Notes under the pieces: generated by a model
The model's database searches: none
Seen by the model: the letters and a program-made list of their open reading frames with translations, nothing else
Told to the model about the DNA's origin: nothing
Program-made: the position numbers and the translations under genes
Shown here: in pieces, positions 7,901 to 15,632 of the stretch
Position numbering within the stretch: the stretch's first letter is position 1
How the letters are laid out: each line of letters opens with the position of its first letter
From: an uncultured Clostridia bacterium
Lineage (GTDB): Bacteria; Bacillota; Clostridia; Christensenellales; CAG-314
Reading direction: 5' to 3'
Assembly (NCBI GenBank): GCA_947053925.1
Contig: CAMRUG010000004.1
Coordinates: 1 to 64,000 of the forward strand
Length of the DNA: 64,000 bases

Positions 7901-10450
7901 GGACACGAATTTGCCGCAACTTATTCGGTAGACGACGAAACAGGCAAGCATTACCGCTCTTGCACGCACGCGGGTTGCACGGTACGCGATGACGAACACC
8001 AACCCGATATGAAAACTACTTCCACCGCAAATTGTACACAAGCAGGAGTGGAAACAACAGCTTGTCAACATACTAATTGTTCGGTACAAACGTCAAAGGA
8101 CGTGGCGGCACTGGGACACAACGTTGAAACGGCAACTTATCAAAGCGAAGGCAAACATATCGGCGAATGCGCAAGATGCAATGAGACTGTTACCGAAGAC
8201 TGTAATGCCGACGGCGCAAACGGCGAATGTTCTGCTTGCGGACGTAAAGCAGCGTCTAAATCAGTAGAAAGCAATATTACATTTACATATAACGATATAA
8301 CAAGCAGTAAGATAACTAACGGTTACGAACTTACAAAAGAAGGCGTTTTTGTTTCTATTATTAAGGATACGGGAACAACTGCTCCACAAACATATCAAAA
8401 TGTTGAGATAAGAGCGTATATAAGTAATAAATTAACTGTAAAACTTGCCGGTGGTTTAATAACTTCAATTGAGTTTGGCGGCGGTATTGCCAATGCTAAC
8501 AGTAAAGGTAAGAAACCCACAGGATGCAGTGTTAATATCGGTAGTTTGACAGACTGGAAATCTTGGAGCAACGACAATGACGGTGCAAGCGAGATAACGT
8601 TTGTAGTTAAAGGAGAGGCTGGAAACTGGGGCTTTAAGTACATTAAAGTTTATTATACGGCTACATCAGCTTGTTACCACGACAATGTTCGTCATATCGA
8701 AAGCGCAATCCAAGCCGACTGCGTTACAATGGGCTTCTCGGGCGAGTGCTATTACTGCCCCGATTGCGGACATTGCTATCAGGACGCTAATTGCGTAAAC
8801 GACGCTGACGTTACCGTTACGCCTGCTCTTAGCGAAAACGGCGAACACAGTTACGGCGACGTTGTAGCGGTAAGAACTGCAACCTGCGTTGAAACGGGCG
8901 TAAAAGTCGAACACAAGCATTGCTCTGTATGCGGACAATATGTCAGTGCAGACGGAACAACTGTACTTAGCGAAAGCGATGTTATAGAAGCTGTGAATGC
9001 AAATAACCACGCTTACGGCGAGTGGCAGCAAAGCGGAACGGAAGCCGAACCCACACATACGCGTATATGCGGCAACGACAATACTCATACCGAAACCGTT
9101 GCTTGTTCTGCAGCAGACGGCGCGCAATATTTGACAAGTCCTACCCATCACTGGAAGGAGTGCGCAACTTGCGGCAATACAATCGGTTATGTAGAACACG
9201 ACTTTACAAACGGCGACTGTGTTTGCGGTGCAAGCAGCGACACAAAGTATTTGCCGATTAACGTAACCAATGCTGTAAGCGGTACGCCTTTGACCGAAAC
9301 CGTTGCAACTGTAAACGGACTTTCGGAATTGGGAATTGTAGGACAAAGTTACACGTTTACCGTTACCGTAACGGGTTACCGCGTTGAATCGGTTGTAGCA
9401 AACGGTACTGAACTGACCGCAGTCGACGGCGTATATACCTATACGGTAGTAGACGGCGACAATAACATAGTAATAAACTTAGTAAAACTTGTAAAACTGT
9501 CAGTTACTGTCAACGGAGAAACGTTGGGCAGTGTAACGCCGAGCATAAACCTTGATAGTCAAGGCATTGCCACTGTGGATAAAGGTACCGAACTCAGTCT
9601 TAATGTTGGGTACGACGCAAGTAAGGTAACGGTTGGCATAACGGTTAACGGCACGGCGGTTACGGACATAAATGCCGCAATAACTTTATCTGACGACACC
9701 GAAGTTGTAATAACGTTTAGTAATGTTGTAACGGTAACTTACGACGAAGAACTGACGATTGCTAACGGAATGGTAGAGATTACCGTCGACGGCGAAACGT
9801 TAACTTCGGGCGATAAAGTTGCGGTAGGTTCAACTCTTGCAATTACAATCGCACACGACGATGGCTATGAAGTTACAAGCGTAAAAGTCGGCGAAGACGA
9901 AGCAACCCTCAGCGGCGATACTTACACCTATCTAATCCCCGACACTCTTGCCGCCGGCACAGAACTTGCCGTAACGGTAACTATAGAAGAAGCAAAGAAG
10001 GAACCTTTGGTCGTTAAGTTTGTTAAAAATACAATGGGTAATACTGGCGGATATACTGAGACAAAAACGACAATAAACACTAATCCTATACTAACTGTTG
10101 AAAATTTTCATAATAATAACAATGGCTGGGATTATATAAAATGCGGTCGTAAAAATGTCGCCAGTGTAGCAAAGATAACTACAGGTCAACTTACGCAGGC
10201 AATAACAAAAATTGAACTAACAATAGATACTATTACTGCTGCAAAAGTAAATAGTATTACACTTAAAATTGCCGACAATGCAGATTTTAATAATTCTACA
10301 GATGTTAGCGTTAATAAATCAACAGGTGTTCAACCTATAGTTATTCCTTCTCCTGCCGCAAATATGTATTATCAATTAGTATTTGATTGTGCTAGTGGCG
10401 CCTCAAATGGTTTAATACAAATATCGCAAGTAGCATATTATTATGCTTAA
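4994..10450 (+). CDS. Giant Cys-rich repeat lipoprotein
   Basis: The 1,818-residue product starts at an ATG behind AAAGGAGAG. Residues 1-24 form a lipoprotein signal (hydrophobic core, then ITAC with the lipidated Cys at 24), so it should be anchored to the outer face of the cytoplasmic membrane. Residues about 27-440, 690-1090 and 1210-1400 hold many copies of a degenerate repeat of the type CT..GVKTYTC..C..TKTE.I..LGH, with paired Cys and His. Residues about 445-680 look like a right-handed beta-helix (IYIGMDIEDG, NLTLDNVKLN). Around 1095-1200 and again at the C-terminus (about 1690-1818) are beta-sandwich-like domains, separated by Ig-like VTVTGY.V.SV.ANG repeats. There is no LPXTG or SLH anchor. 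Such repeats are widespread in surface proteins of gut Clostridia; a carbohydrate- or host-binding role is inference. Confidence 0.85.
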   Translation: MKKVVRILLAIVMVMCLTLTITACKNDCQKGNHTWDDGKVTSAPTCTEKGVKTYTCVKCNETKTEDIDKLGHDFENGIDKGTTEATCTSAAIQTIQCARCSETTTKTVGSPLSHNPSNTWQVDAVKNTHYKTCANGCGLRIDEHAIDFVLDAEQPNAPTCEQAGSLSYHCTHEGCTVTNTDEQAKLGHSPATEWSHGEIDGKDMHWHECTREDCSAKLDLAECSVDVTAYIHENIGGVNKHYNVCSVCETHYNEENCAATGEYQIDTALNKHYKTCDKCEYRLEEADHDALGELVKSAEGHAHKCSACGNTPALTAHTEVEIPAVAPTCNEDGTTAGVKCSECEYVITAPEIDTKRPKHNYEWIYGADRADDMLAYAHYQKCSVCAHIDASSKSVDHTLKMTQGDKDYHWEACECGYADLENKSAHNYETELVCPVCNKVPEHIRFALRIGDGEYQSWHDNVAEEQNVTLQEVVNQVPANSTATIYIGMDIEDGVGIFVSNNKNITFRFNNHTYNVSRETVGSAGTENQAFHLEQGSTVAIYNATITATASNVRMLVQNYSNLTLDNVKLNAADNANVAYVLSNNAGTVVLCNDTELRAHDGKVALDVYYNLKGYYPAGVSVTVESGCLVSGIIEYGADVESDGWTDKTVLSLPSKDRNYNIRFTTSNVTCETANITKGGDRLTHEEDNGIVTTEPTCAVKGVKTYTCTRCGHTRTEDIAALGHDFATVLTTDSQAKTHYYACSRCDERQDETECTFETRGAVAATCISTGMRGETYCSVCNHVYEKNTATNKNPANHEGSLEWTTDGEVHYQQYSCCHAEDTDNLHEMEWVAESTTATCVSGGVTTYKCGHEGCTLTKTENVSALGHTYGDFADDNNGETHTKTCTRAGCTTDTAGHSVTENHEYVYISVDNDKHTKMCDCGYEVEEVHIWNNGEVTTAPTCTEDGVKTYTCTADGCGGTKTEVIVKLGHEFAATYSVDDETGKHYRSCTHAGCTVRDDEHQPDMKTTSTANCTQAGVETTACQHTNCSVQTSKDVAALGHNVETATYQSEGKHIGECARCNETVTEDCNADGANGECSACGRKAASKSVESNITFTYNDITSSKITNGYELTKEGVFVSIIKDTGTTAPQTYQNVEIRAYISNKLTVKLAGGLITSIEFGGGIANANSKGKKPTGCSVNIGSLTDWKSWSNDNDGASEITFVVKGEAGNWGFKYIKVYYTATSACYHDNVRHIESAIQADCVTMGFSGECYYCPDCGHCYQDANCVNDADVTVTPALSENGEHSYGDVVAVRTATCVETGVKVEHKHCSVCGQYVSADGTTVLSESDVIEAVNANNHAYGEWQQSGTEAEPTHTRICGNDNTHTETVACSAADGAQYLTSPTHHWKECATCGNTIGYVEHDFTNGDCVCGASSDTKYLPINVTNAVSGTPLTETVATVNGLSELGIVGQSYTFTVTVTGYRVESVVANGTELTAVDGVYTYTVVDGDNNIVINLVKLVKLSVTVNGETLGSVTPSINLDSQGIATVDKGTELSLNVGYDASKVTVGITVNGTAVTDINAAITLSDDTEVVITFSNVVTVTYDEELTIANGMVEITVDGETLTSGDKVAVGSTLAITIAHDDGYEVTSVKVGEDEATLSGDTYTYLIPDTLAAGTELAVTVTIEEAKKEPLVVKFVKNTMGNTGGYTETKTTINTNPILTVENFHNNNNGWDYIKCGRKNVASVAKITTGQLTQAITKIELTIDTITAAKVNSITLKIADNADFNNSTDVSVNKSTGVQPIVIPSPAANMYYQLVFDCASGASNGLIQISQVAYYYA

Positions 10451-10470
10451 ATTTAATTAGAACTAATTTC

Positions 10471-10504
10471 AAAAAGAGAAAGGCTATCCGCCTTTCTCTT
10501 TTTA
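10471..10504 (+). terminator. Terminator of the lipoprotein gene
   Basis: A 14-bp stem (AAAAAGAGAAAGGC), a 5-base loop TATCC and the complementary arm ending in T residues lie 20 bases after the stop codon. The A-rich 5' side makes it potentially bidirectional. Confidence 0.8.
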
Positions 10505-10617
10505 ACTGCAATTTTAACAAATTATCAAATGTTTGAAAATTAAAAGTTTGCAAGAAACCAAGTGCCTATAATTTTACTTTTTGTATATAATAATACTAGA
10601 AAATATTTTTTGATAAA

Positions 10618-10646
10618 TTGACTTTAATTTAATTATGTGTTACAAT
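10618..10646 (+). promoter_or_regulatory. Promoter of short RNA
   Basis: TTGACT, exactly 17 bases, then TACAAT. There is no ORF within reach: transcription from about 10653 would meet the terminator at 10696-10722 after roughly 45 bases. The same -35/-10 pair (TTGACT/TACAAT) occurs at the RelBE promoter 335 bases downstream. Confidence 0.6.
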
Positions 10647-10652
10647 TAGTGT

Positions 10653-10722
10653 AATGAAATTTAGGGCTGATCTTTAGAGATCCGGGTCCACCTTCGGCGG
10701 GGATGTTCCCCGCCATTTTTTT
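10653..10722 (+). ncRNA. Candidate small RNA of about 70 nt
   Basis: The interval runs from the predicted start of a good promoter to an intrinsic terminator (GGCGGGGA, loop TGT, TCCCCGCC, then seven T residues). Between them lies a smaller hairpin, GATCT-TTAG-AGATC, followed by an unpaired CGGGTCCACC segment. Nothing codes for protein. GC-rich sequence in an otherwise very AT-rich spacer supports a structured transcript. It does not match any RNA family that I recognise. Confidence 0.45.
10696..10722 (+). terminator. Terminator of the short RNA
   Basis: An 8-bp GC-rich stem with a 3-base loop is followed by ATTTTTTT, a textbook intrinsic terminator. Confidence 0.75.
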
Positions 10723-10777
10723 GTAATATCATATTGTATTTAAGTGTTATTTTATACAACAATAATTAGAACCATAA

Positions 10778-10918
10778 AATTATTTCGGTAATGTATACGT
10801 AAAAATATTATCCGAAATACTCGGTTACAAAAATGCAACGATTACGCTAAACCGCTATGTACATAGCCTTATGGAACATAAAGCAGAAATGATGAATAGG
10901 CTAGGCAAATTGCTGTAA
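10778..10918 (+). pseudogene. Relic of a tyrosine recombinase C-terminus
   Basis: In frame +, the stretch before the TAA at 10916-10918 reads SEILGYKNATITLNRYVHS and then LMEHKAEMMNRLGKLL. This is the C-terminal box of phage-type tyrosine recombinases, with the His-box-like LGYKN..IT and the catalytic Tyr in NRYVH. The frame opens only at 10778 after a stop, and no start codon or upstream catalytic domain exists. It is too short for the ORF track. It marks the former end of an integrated element near this point, next to a toxin-antitoxin pair that such elements often carry. Confidence 0.75.
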
Positions 10919-10942
10919 GTGTAATATTTGTGATACAAAATA

Positions 10943-10981
10943 GTCAATAATATTGACTTTAGTGTTTATTCGTGATACAAT
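10943..10981 (+). promoter_or_regulatory. RelBE promoter with overlapping operator
   Basis: TTGACT (10953-10958), 17 bp and TACAAT (10976-10981) form the promoter. A perfect 15-bp palindrome, GTCAATA-A-TATTGAC (10943-10957), overlaps the -35 box and is a likely binding site for the antitoxin, as expected for an autoregulated toxin-antitoxin operon. The motif GTGATACAA occurs twice nearby (about 10930 and 10972). Confidence 0.65.
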
Positions 10982-11010
10982 TTGCGTATAGTAAGTTAGG
11001 AGGAGATATT

Positions 11011-11286
11011 ATGGCAAAAACTTCTACATTACATACGCGTATAGAAACGGATTTGAAAAACAGCGCGGAAAGCATATTTGCTCAATTAGGGCTTACTTCG
11101 GCAGACGCAATAAAACTGTTTTACAAACAAGTAGAACTGCAAGGCGGTTTGCCTTTTGAGCTTAAAGTGCCGCCAAAAGTGCTTGCGGAGCAAAAACTGT
11201 TTGATGAAATAGAAGCGGGTATAAAGTCTGCCGAAACGCAAGGATACATTAGCCTTGCCGACAGCAAAAAGGCTATCTTGGAGTAG
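11011..11286 (+). CDS. RelB/DinJ-family antitoxin
   Basis: The start is the ATG at 11011 after TTAGGAGGAG, 13 codons inside the track ORF. The 91-residue product begins with the ribbon-helix-helix N-terminus typical of RelB/DinJ (STLHTRIETDLKNSAESIFAQLGLTSADAIKLFYKQV), followed by GGLPFELKVP and a flexible acidic tail that would wrap the toxin. It dimerises, binds the operator at its own promoter and neutralises the downstream toxin. The toxin gene starts 3 bases after the stop, so the two are translated together. Confidence 0.88.
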   Translation: MAKTSTLHTRIETDLKNSAESIFAQLGLTSADAIKLFYKQVELQGGLPFELKVPPKVLAEQKLFDEIEAGIKSAETQGYISLADSKKAILE

Positions 11287-11289
11287 ACT

Positions 11290-11601
11290 ATGGAAATACG
11301 ACTTACTCCCGAAGCACACAACGATATACTTGGCATATACGGTTACGTTAAAAAGGATGGCGAACAAATTGCCCAAAAACAAGCACAGTACATATACGAC
11401 GGAATAGAAAAATTGTCGCAATTTCCCAATATGGGCGCGGCATTGCAGAAGTTTGTAAAACGTAAAACCGCGCTTCGATATCTGGTAATACATAGCACAT
11501 ACATTGTAATTTACAATGTTGCCAATACAATAGATATTATTCGCGTTTTCCGTAAAGACCAAGATTTTATTTCTATTTTGGGTTTAACAAATAGTATATA
11601 G
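11290..11601 (+). CDS. RelE/ParE-family toxin
   Basis: The 103-residue protein has the RelE/ParE fold signature: a short first strand (EIRLTPEAHNDI), two helices (AQKQAQYIYDGIEKLSQFPNMG), then the basic core strands (RYLVIHSTYIVIYNVANTIDIIRVFRKDQDF). It is paired with the RelB-like antitoxin upstream. Whether it is a ribosome-dependent mRNA interferase (RelE) or a gyrase poison (ParE) cannot be decided from sequence alone; LTPEAHNDI and QFPNMG lean to the ParE side. It is full length. Confidence 0.85.
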   Translation: MEIRLTPEAHNDILGIYGYVKKDGEQIAQKQAQYIYDGIEKLSQFPNMGAALQKFVKRKTALRYLVIHSTYIVIYNVANTIDIIRVFRKDQDFISILGLTNSI

Positions 11602-11655
11602 ACGCTAACCAAAATGACATGGTTGTGTAATGTAACTCTGCCGTTTTACAAATAA

Positions 11656-11690
11656 AACTCTCCGAAATTCGATCGGAGAGTTCTCTTTTG
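11656..11690. terminator. Bidirectional terminator between toxin and plsX
   Basis: AACTCTCCGA, a 7-base loop and TCGGAGAGTT form a perfect stem between two convergent genes. T-rich sequence follows on the plus strand (TTCTCTTTT) and A-rich sequence precedes it, so it can serve both strands. Confidence 0.7.
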
Positions 11691-11709
11691 TATAATTACG
11701 ATGTTTAAA

Positions 11710-12738
11710 TTACTCTTCTGTTTTAGTTGTTGTTGCCGCTACAATTTTGTCTGCAATGGCGGTGCAAAGGTTATTTGCCTCCATATTGTAGGCTTGTTTT
11801 ATGCATTGGTAGACGGCTTCTTCTTTGCTGGAGCCGTGTCCCTTAACAACCGTTTTAGACGCGCCTAGAAGCACTGCGCCGCCGTAGTTGTTGTAATCCA
11901 TAAGGTCCTTTACTTCGTACATTTTCTTTTTGATGAGCAGTGCGCCTATTTTAGATTTAAAACTCGACATCATAGATTTTTTGAGCAAGCGCATAAGTTC
12001 TAAACACGCGCCCTCTGTCGATTTGAGTAAAACGTTGCCGCTAAATCCGTCGCATACCACAAGGTCTATTTCGCCCGAAAGCAAATCGCGCGCTTCCATA
12101 TTTCCTACAAAGTTAATAGACGGCGTATTGCTTAGAAGTTGGTATGTTTCCTTTCTTAACGCGTCGCCTTTTTCCTCTTCTACGCCAATATTAAGCAGTG
12201 CTACTTTGGGATTTTTTACTCCGTAAGCCTTGTTCATATACAGACTGCCCATTATTGCAAACTGTTGCAGATATACGGGGTCGCAGTCTACATTTGCGCC
12301 GCTGTCGCATATACCGACAATTTTGCCCTGTATCATTGTGGGTAAAATAGGGCAAAAGGCGGGGCGTTTTACTCCCCTTATACGTCCTACGCGCAACACC
12401 GTGCCGGCAAGCAGAGCGCCCGTAGAACCCAAACTTACCAAAGCGCGCGCTTCGGTATCGGTGCGTACCAGTTCAAACGCTTTAGACATAGAACTGTCTT
12501 TTTTCGTTTTTATGGCTTCGGTGGGTTTGTCGTTGCAACTTATAACTTCGCTCGCGTGCAGTATTTCCAAACGGTTTTTGTCGTATTTCTCTTTTGCAAG
12601 CAATGCCGCAAGTTGCGTTTCGTCGCCCACAAGAGTAATTTTTATATCTTTTATTTTATTTAATGCTTTTACGACGCCGCTTACATTGACTGTAGGACTG
12701 TTGTCTCCGCCCATTGCGTCTACTACAATTTTTATCAT
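11710..12738 (-). CDS. plsX: Phosphate acyltransferase PlsX
   Basis: PlsX converts acyl-ACP and phosphate into acyl-phosphate, which feeds PlsY in phospholipid synthesis; it is a peripheral membrane enzyme. The 342-residue length is normal. The family hallmarks are present: VDAMGGDNSP at the N-terminus, LGSTGALLAG near residue 105, the CDSGANVDC segment, and LVCDGFSGNVLLKSTEG. The ATG at 12738 follows GAAGGTGAAGAT. It stands alone here, with its own promoter, and is not next to fabD or acpP as in many Firmicutes (none is visible in this window). Confidence 0.96.
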   Translation of the reverse strand: MIKIVVDAMGGDNSPTVNVSGVVKALNKIKDIKITLVGDETQLAALLAKEKYDKNRLEILHASEVISCNDKPTEAIKTKKDSSMSKAFELVRTDTEARALVSLGSTGALLAGTVLRVGRIRGVKRPAFCPILPTMIQGKIVGICDSGANVDCDPVYLQQFAIMGSLYMNKAYGVKNPKVALLNIGVEEEKGDALRKETYQLLSNTPSINFVGNMEARDLLSGEIDLVVCDGFSGNVLLKSTEGACLELMRLLKKSMMSSFKSKIGALLIKKKMYEVKDLMDYNNYGGAVLLGASKTVVKGHGSSKEEAVYQCIKQAYNMEANNLCTAIADKIVAATTTKTEE

Positions 12739-12773
12739 ATCTTCACCTTCAAAAACGATTTTCGGATAGTGTC

Positions 12774-12802
12774 AGTATAGCATTATTAGTTTTAACTGTC
12801 AA
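12774..12802 (-). promoter_or_regulatory. plsX promoter
   Basis: On the minus strand TTGACA, 17 bases and TATACT lie 36 bases upstream of the plsX start codon. No FapR-like operator was recognised. Confidence 0.7.
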
Positions 12803-13197
12803 TAATATGTCGGTTTTAAGGGGCAGTGTAATAAAAACAGATATAAAAGCCGTATCGGATACTTATTAAAATAATATTTAAATTGCAAAGAGATTTAAAT
12901 TCATCACGGCTTGTATGCGCTTAAAGTATGTTTTGTAAACTTACAGGCTTGCGCTGTCAGAACTTTGCCGCAAGCCGTTTTTTATTTTAAAGAAATAATT
13001 TAAAAGACTCTAAACGCTTTTTCACTTTTGTTTTGAATTTTGTCAAATAATTCGGTTTTTAGAAATAGTATACTTTTTTATCACATCTCAGTAAAACGAC
13101 GACTTTGTTTTTTCAGCAACTTGACATAATGGTGTTAAAATGCTAATATTAAAAATGCTTAGTCGCATTAAATTTTTAATTGGGGAATTTAACAAAA
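12803..13197 (+). other. 395-bp spacer with a terminator-like hairpin
   Basis: AT-rich spacer between divergent plsX and a GNAT gene. It contains GGCTTGCG (12946-12953) pairing with CGCAAGCC (12969-12976) followed by a T-rich run, a terminator. An upstream CGGCTTG (about 12907) could pair with the same CAAGCCG arm instead, so the two pairings exclude each other. A short attenuated leader or small RNA is possible. I see no coding potential. Confidence 0.4.
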
Positions 13198-14328
13198 GTG
13201 ATAGAAATACGTCAAGTTGAAACCAATAAGGAACAGAAAGAATTCTTGCAGTTTCCTTTAAAACTATATAAAGACAATCCCTATTTCGTGCCGCCTCTCT
13301 ATGCGGACGAAAAGAAGATTTTTAATAAAAACTATATGTATTACGACCAAGCCGAAGCAGTGTACTTCAATGCTTATATGGACGACATTATGGTCGGGAG
13401 AATATCCGGAATATTGCAGAATGCCGCAAATAAAAAATGGGGACAGAACCGCGCCAGATTTACGCGTTTTGACGCAATAGACAATCAGGAAGTGGCAAGC
13501 GCATTGTTTAATGCGGTTGAGTCGTGGGCAAGAAGCAAAAACTTAAGCGAAATTGTAGGACCTTTGGGATTTTCCGACTTAGAACGCGAAGGGCTGCTTA
13601 TCGAAGGTTTTGACCAACTGTCTACTTTTGAAGAACAGTACAATTACGGGTATTATCAAAAACTTATTGAAAACTGCGGTTACGTTAAAGACGTCGATTG
13701 GGTAGAACGTAAAGTCAGTATTCCTGACGGCGGTATTGATCCGCGTATAGAAAAAATAAGTAACGATATGCTTAAAAAGTACAACCTCCGTTTTGCAGAG
13801 GCTAAAAATACCGAAGATTTTCTTAAACGTTATGTTGATCAAGTTTTCCGTATTTGGGACGAAACATACGACAAAATTTACGGTACGGTTCCTTTTACCG
13901 ATAAAGTAAAAAGGGCAATGTTAAACAACTTTAAATTAGTTATTGATTTGCGCTTTATTACCGCTATCGTAGACGAAAACGATAAAATAGTTGCTTTCGG
14001 CGTAGTGTTTCCGTCCATGGCAAAGGCAGTGCAGAAGTCGGGCGGTAAGCTGACGCCTGCGTGTCTTACCAAAATATTACACGATATCAAAAACCCCAGT
14101 ATTGTCGAAATGGCGTTAATAGGCGTGTTGGACGAATACAAAAACAAAGGTATCGCAACTGCTTTGGTTTCGGTATTCAGCGAAAGAATGCAGCGTTACG
14201 GCATAGAGTATGCCGAAACAAACTTAATGTTGGAGCACAACAGTCCTATACAAAACTTGTGGAAGCATTTTAATACGGTACAGCACAAGCGCCGCCGTTG
14301 CTTTATAAAAAAGTTTGATGCCGACTGA
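13198..14328 (+). CDS. GNAT-family N-acetyltransferase, long form
   Basis: The track starts at a TTG (13180), but the GTG at 13198 with GGGGAA upstream gives the more usual N-terminus (VIEIRQVETNKEQKEFLQFP). The N-terminal part contains LYKDNPYFVPPL, characteristic of a roughly 380-residue GNAT-like family widespread in Clostridia and Bacteroidota. The C-terminal GNAT domain shows VEMALIGVLDEYKNKGIATALVS, matching the acetyl-CoA binding motif A (Q/RxxGxG/A), followed by the ETNLMLEHNSPIQNLWKHF motif B. The substrate is unknown. It is monocistronic in this window. Confidence 0.8.
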   Translation: MIEIRQVETNKEQKEFLQFPLKLYKDNPYFVPPLYADEKKIFNKNYMYYDQAEAVYFNAYMDDIMVGRISGILQNAANKKWGQNRARFTRFDAIDNQEVASALFNAVESWARSKNLSEIVGPLGFSDLEREGLLIEGFDQLSTFEEQYNYGYYQKLIENCGYVKDVDWVERKVSIPDGGIDPRIEKISNDMLKKYNLRFAEAKNTEDFLKRYVDQVFRIWDETYDKIYGTVPFTDKVKRAMLNNFKLVIDLRFITAIVDENDKIVAFGVVFPSMAKAVQKSGGKLTPACLTKILHDIKNPSIVEMALIGVLDEYKNKGIATALVSVFSERMQRYGIEYAETNLMLEHNSPIQNLWKHFNTVQHKRRRCFIKKFDAD

Positions 14329-14458
14329 CAGCAACGTGCAAAAGTTTATTTGCCTAAAATCGACATTATATAAATAAATTTTTTATATTATTTGTTTGTT
14401 TTTGCGCAAATTTTCAGGTAATGTTAATTACTTAGTGGTATCATTTGTAAGAAAAGTG

Positions 14459-14464
14459 TATAAT
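14459..14464 (+). promoter_or_regulatory. -10 box candidate of the DegV gene
   Basis: A perfect TATAAT lies 38 bases before the GTG start. No clear -35 box is found at 17 bp (TGGTAT), so this is a weak promoter or one that needs an activator. Confidence 0.35.
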
Positions 14465-14501
14465 TATTTTATGGAAAGATAATTTTGCGAGGAGTATAGC
14501 C

Positions 14502-15329
14502 GTGTTAAGAGTTTTAGTTGATTCGGGAAGCAGTATAAAATTTTCGGAACAAGAGAAGTGCAATGTAGAAATAATTCCGTTAAGATATTTGATGGGAGAC
14601 AAGGAATATCAGGACGGCTTGGACGAAACGATAGACGACTTTTACAAAGAGTTGATAGACAACAATCTCTTTCCCCAAACGTCTTTGCCGCAACTTGATA
14701 TATTGAAAGATAAAGTTGACGGGTACGTTAGCGCAGGAGACGAAGTTATTATTATAACTATATCGTCCAAAATTTCAGGCACTTATAATGCAATTTGCAA
14801 TTTGTTTGCAGATATAAACAGCGTACACGTTGTAGATTCGCTGTCGGCTGTCGGCGGTCTAAGATTGATTGTAGAAGAAATAAACCGCAACAGAGATTTG
14901 CCGATAGACGAAATACTTGCAAAAGTCAATGCGCTTATTCCCAAAATTCGCGTAATAGCTATTCCCGAAACGTTAGATTATCTGATGAAAGGCGGAAGAC
15001 TTTCTAAAAAAGAATGGCTGTTCGGCAGTATTTTAAATCTAAAACCTCTTATTACTATAACAAACGGCGTGGTAAAAGTTGCTACGAAAAAGATAGGACT
15101 TAAAATGGCAATGCGCGAATGCGCCGATACGTTGAAAAAGTGGAATGCCGACGAGAATTATCCTATCATTGCTTCGTATACTTATAACTCTGAAAATTTG
15201 ACAAAATTGATAGAGATGACGGACGCAGTTTACAAACCTTTAATGTCGGAATACGATAACCTTTGTCCCGTAATTGCCTGCCACTGGGGACCGAACGCGT
15301 TCGGGTATATTTTTGTAAGCAAAGACTGA
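14502..15329 (+). CDS. DegV-family fatty-acid-binding protein
   Basis: DegV (FakB-type) proteins bind a fatty acid and present it to the kinase FakA. The 275-residue product shows the expected features: VLVDSGSS at the N-terminus, PLRYLMGDKEYQDG, QTSLPQ (the TSxPS-like motif), ITISSKISGTYNA, then GGRLSK and the C-terminal CHWGPNAFGYIF, which matches the usual HxGPGxxG. The GTG start at 14502 follows GCGAGGAG. The change GPGA to GPNAFG is worth noting. No FakA gene lies nearby. Confidence 0.87.
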   Translation: MLRVLVDSGSSIKFSEQEKCNVEIIPLRYLMGDKEYQDGLDETIDDFYKELIDNNLFPQTSLPQLDILKDKVDGYVSAGDEVIIITISSKISGTYNAICNLFADINSVHVVDSLSAVGGLRLIVEEINRNRDLPIDEILAKVNALIPKIRVIAIPETLDYLMKGGRLSKKEWLFGSILNLKPLITITNGVVKVATKKIGLKMAMRECADTLKKWNADENYPIIASYTYNSENLTKLIEMTDAVYKPLMSEYDNLCPVIACHWGPNAFGYIFVSKD

Positions 15330-15385
15330 TTTAAAGACGGTATGAAACTATCGCATTAAATGTTTTATATATTTGTTTGAATTTA

Positions 15386-15420
15386 AAAAAGACGTTGATA
15401 CTGTTGTTCAACGTCTTTTT
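15386..15420 (+). terminator. Terminator after the DegV gene
   Basis: A 13-bp stem AAAAAGACGTTGA and its complement with a 9-base loop, ending in five T residues. It overlaps a spurious ORF (15377-15598). Confidence 0.8.
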
Positions 15421-15482
15421 GCGTAAGTATTTGCTAAACCGGAAATTATCACATAATGCGGCAGTCTTTAAGGCTGCGCATA

Positions 15483-15511
15483 TTGACAACACGGTTTTAA
15501 CAATGTACAAT
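15483..15511 (+). promoter_or_regulatory. Promoter of the membrane protein gene
   Basis: TTGACA, 17 bp, TACAAT. Transcription from about 15518 would give a leader of roughly 115 bases in front of the start codon at 15633. Confidence 0.65.
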
Positions 15512-15632
15512 ATATCTGTGAGCGAAACAGGTTGTGTGAAATATATACTCACCGATATGCGGCGGAAGGTAACCGCATTATCGAGGGGAAAGTTTTGAAA
15601 ATAATTGTAAAAATAATTGCAAGGTATAATCT

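Noticed and set aside
5201-10400. Many long minus-strand ORFs (5201-5785, 5933-6589, 7040-7783, 8666-9346) opposite the lipoprotein gene
   Set aside because: They are Cys/Phe-rich mirror images of the repeat-coding strand, have no ribosome binding sites, and overlap a clear gene.
15377-15598. 73-residue ORF after the DegV gene
   Set aside because: It runs through a strong terminator and a promoter, and has no ribosome binding site.
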